In this document: piece after piece, positions 62,901-64,000 of the stretch
Numbering within the stretch: the first letter of the stretch is position 1
Layout of the letters: each line of letters begins with the position of its first letter
Source: Chrysoperla carnea
Lineage: Eukaryota > Arthropoda > Insecta > Neuroptera > Chrysopidae
Reading direction: 5' to 3'
DNA length: 64,000 nucleotides
NCBI RefSeq assembly: GCF_905475395.1
Contig: NC_058338.1
Location: 13,406,935 to 13,470,934 of the forward strand
The notes under the pieces: generated by a model
Seen by the model: only the letters and a program-made list of their open reading frames with translations
Database searches by the model: none
What the model was told of the DNA's origin: nothing
Program-made: the position numbers and the translations under genes

Positions 62901-64000
62901 TATAATAAAAAATTGTCGAAATATCTCGAATTTATTATACGCAGACTGATATAAAATTTATTATACAATAATTTTTTATCAATTAAAGAATACACTTAAT
63001 TTGAAATCATTTGCTTGAAAAGAAATCAGAATGTATGTATCTCTACCTACTTACACATTCTGTATCTATTTCGATAAACAATAAACAGATGTTGATTAGT
63101 TATTGACAGCCGTTAAACGATTGTTTATTTTTATTTTTTATTTTTTGTTTGTTTTGATACTATAGATGCGAAAAGCAAAGTGTTAAAACTATGACAGCCA
63201 AACTATGTTTTTGATGAAAACGTAATTTGTTTTGAAATGTTGTTCCAAAAAATAAAAATAATATTTTTTTATTTTGATTCACTTGCATTTGGTTACCTAT
63301 ATATTTCAACTAACAACTATAGCGAAGCATAATTTCTTATAAATTCTATTTTTATTTTTAAATATTGACCTAAATATCGTTGTTAATTCCAGAATAAAAA
63401 AAAAATTAAAATAAATAAATTTCAATAAATTAAATAAACGTTTTGACTTTATTTCACAATCGACCATGAAAACTTTTGCGAATTAGGCCATTGACCAAAG
63501 ACATTGACCGATGTTTACAACAACATAATAACAAAGAAAATACGAGAATAACGAGAGTAGAAGAGTGGGAGGGGAGAGGCGACCTCATTAGAATGTCGCG
63601 AGGTACTACGAATGATTTTTTTTTCTCAAAAGTGAAATTATTACGTACTGTGAATTAATATAATAATAATAATTTACAATCGATATAGTCCGTCAGAAAT
63701 TAAATTTTGATTAGTTTTTTCCCTAAATTTAATGTTTACAGATTATATGTAAAAATCTGGGAAGCATGGTAAATTAGATCCTTACCGTATTTACTAAAAA
63801 TCTTGTAATCTTTGAGATATTTCCAATTATAGATTAACTATAAATCTAAACTTTCGAAGGTTCTCAAATTTGGAAAATAAAATTAAACAAAACTTTCCGC
63901 CAAGGCACAAAAATATGTTTCTTGTTTGTTAAAGTCTTAATGCTGCCTTTTTAGACCCTGCACAACGATAAAGATTAGGTTGCAACTTGCAAGTCAGTTG
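59969..64000. other. Right end of window: probable 5' intron of the RING gene
   Basis: 4 kb of AT-rich sequence with no exon that I can support. It holds the MITE-like element at 61671-61993 and TE-like tracts (GTCTGTCTGTATGTCCGTC near 61593). A short open frame at 63476-63658 (+) has no family resemblance. Confidence 0.4.
61671..61993. mobile_element. MITE-like element with ~25-bp inverted ends
   Basis: The left end TAGGGGAAGGTGGTCTAAAA and the right end (reverse complement TAGGGGAAAGTGGTCTATAA) match at about 21 of 26 positions. TA flanks both ends. About 323 bp, no coding frame. Confidence 0.6.

Noticed and set aside
63476-63658. Short open frame near the right edge
   Set aside because: Low-complexity basic sequence, no splice context, no family match.

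Overview
The window is a piece of an insect nuclear genome. It is AT-rich (roughly 30% GC by eye), its genes are split by GT-AG introns, MITE-like repeats are common, and it holds a complete receptor of the insect-specific odorant receptor family. I could not fix the insect order from the sequence. I saw no endogenous virus, LTR element or Polinton remains, no tRNA or rRNA gene and no CRISPR array.

Layout. 1-995 (+): last two exons of a PKA/PRKX-type protein kinase. 3074-22409 (-): brahma (brm/SMARCA2-4), the SWI/SNF ATPase, in 15 coding exons. 15922-20238 (+): a complete inositol monophosphatase gene nested in brm intron 3 on the other strand. 24994-26728 (+): a coiled-coil gene resembling augmin subunit HAUS7. 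27534-28205 (-): a FAM177 gene. 29264-31599 (+): CLP1 polynucleotide kinase. 32507-33496 (-): exosome subunit RRP46/EXOSC5. 34178-42202: three paralogues (A +, B -, C -) of a two-exon gene family I do not recognise, with an odorant receptor (35740-38490, -) between A and B. 42805-49572 (-): the SKI2 (SKIV2L/twister) exosome helicase. 50694-52863 (+): mRpL40. 55262-59968 (-), running off the right edge: the C-terminal part of a TRC8/RNF145-type membrane RING E3 ligase.

How they relate. Most are unlinked housekeeping genes, although EXOSC5 and SKI2 both serve RNA-exosome decay and CLP1 acts in tRNA splicing and mRNA 3'-end formation. The most unusual segment is 34-42.4 kb. Paralogues A, B and C share identical intron phase and a 219-nt second exon. 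Each also carries the same 13-nt motif, close to an RFX X-box, 89-153 bp before its ATG, which suggests a ciliary or sensory-neuron role. Copy A carries an apparent frameshift.

Repeats explain much of the non-coding DNA: a 316-bp tandem satellite (56208-57340) with a diverged relative in a SKI2 intron, a ~306-bp palindromic tandem repeat at two loci, several MITEs with clear terminal inverted repeats and target-site duplications, and dispersed repeat pairs. Exon boundaries were assigned by hand from splice signals, reading frame and remembered family sequence; no alignment was run.
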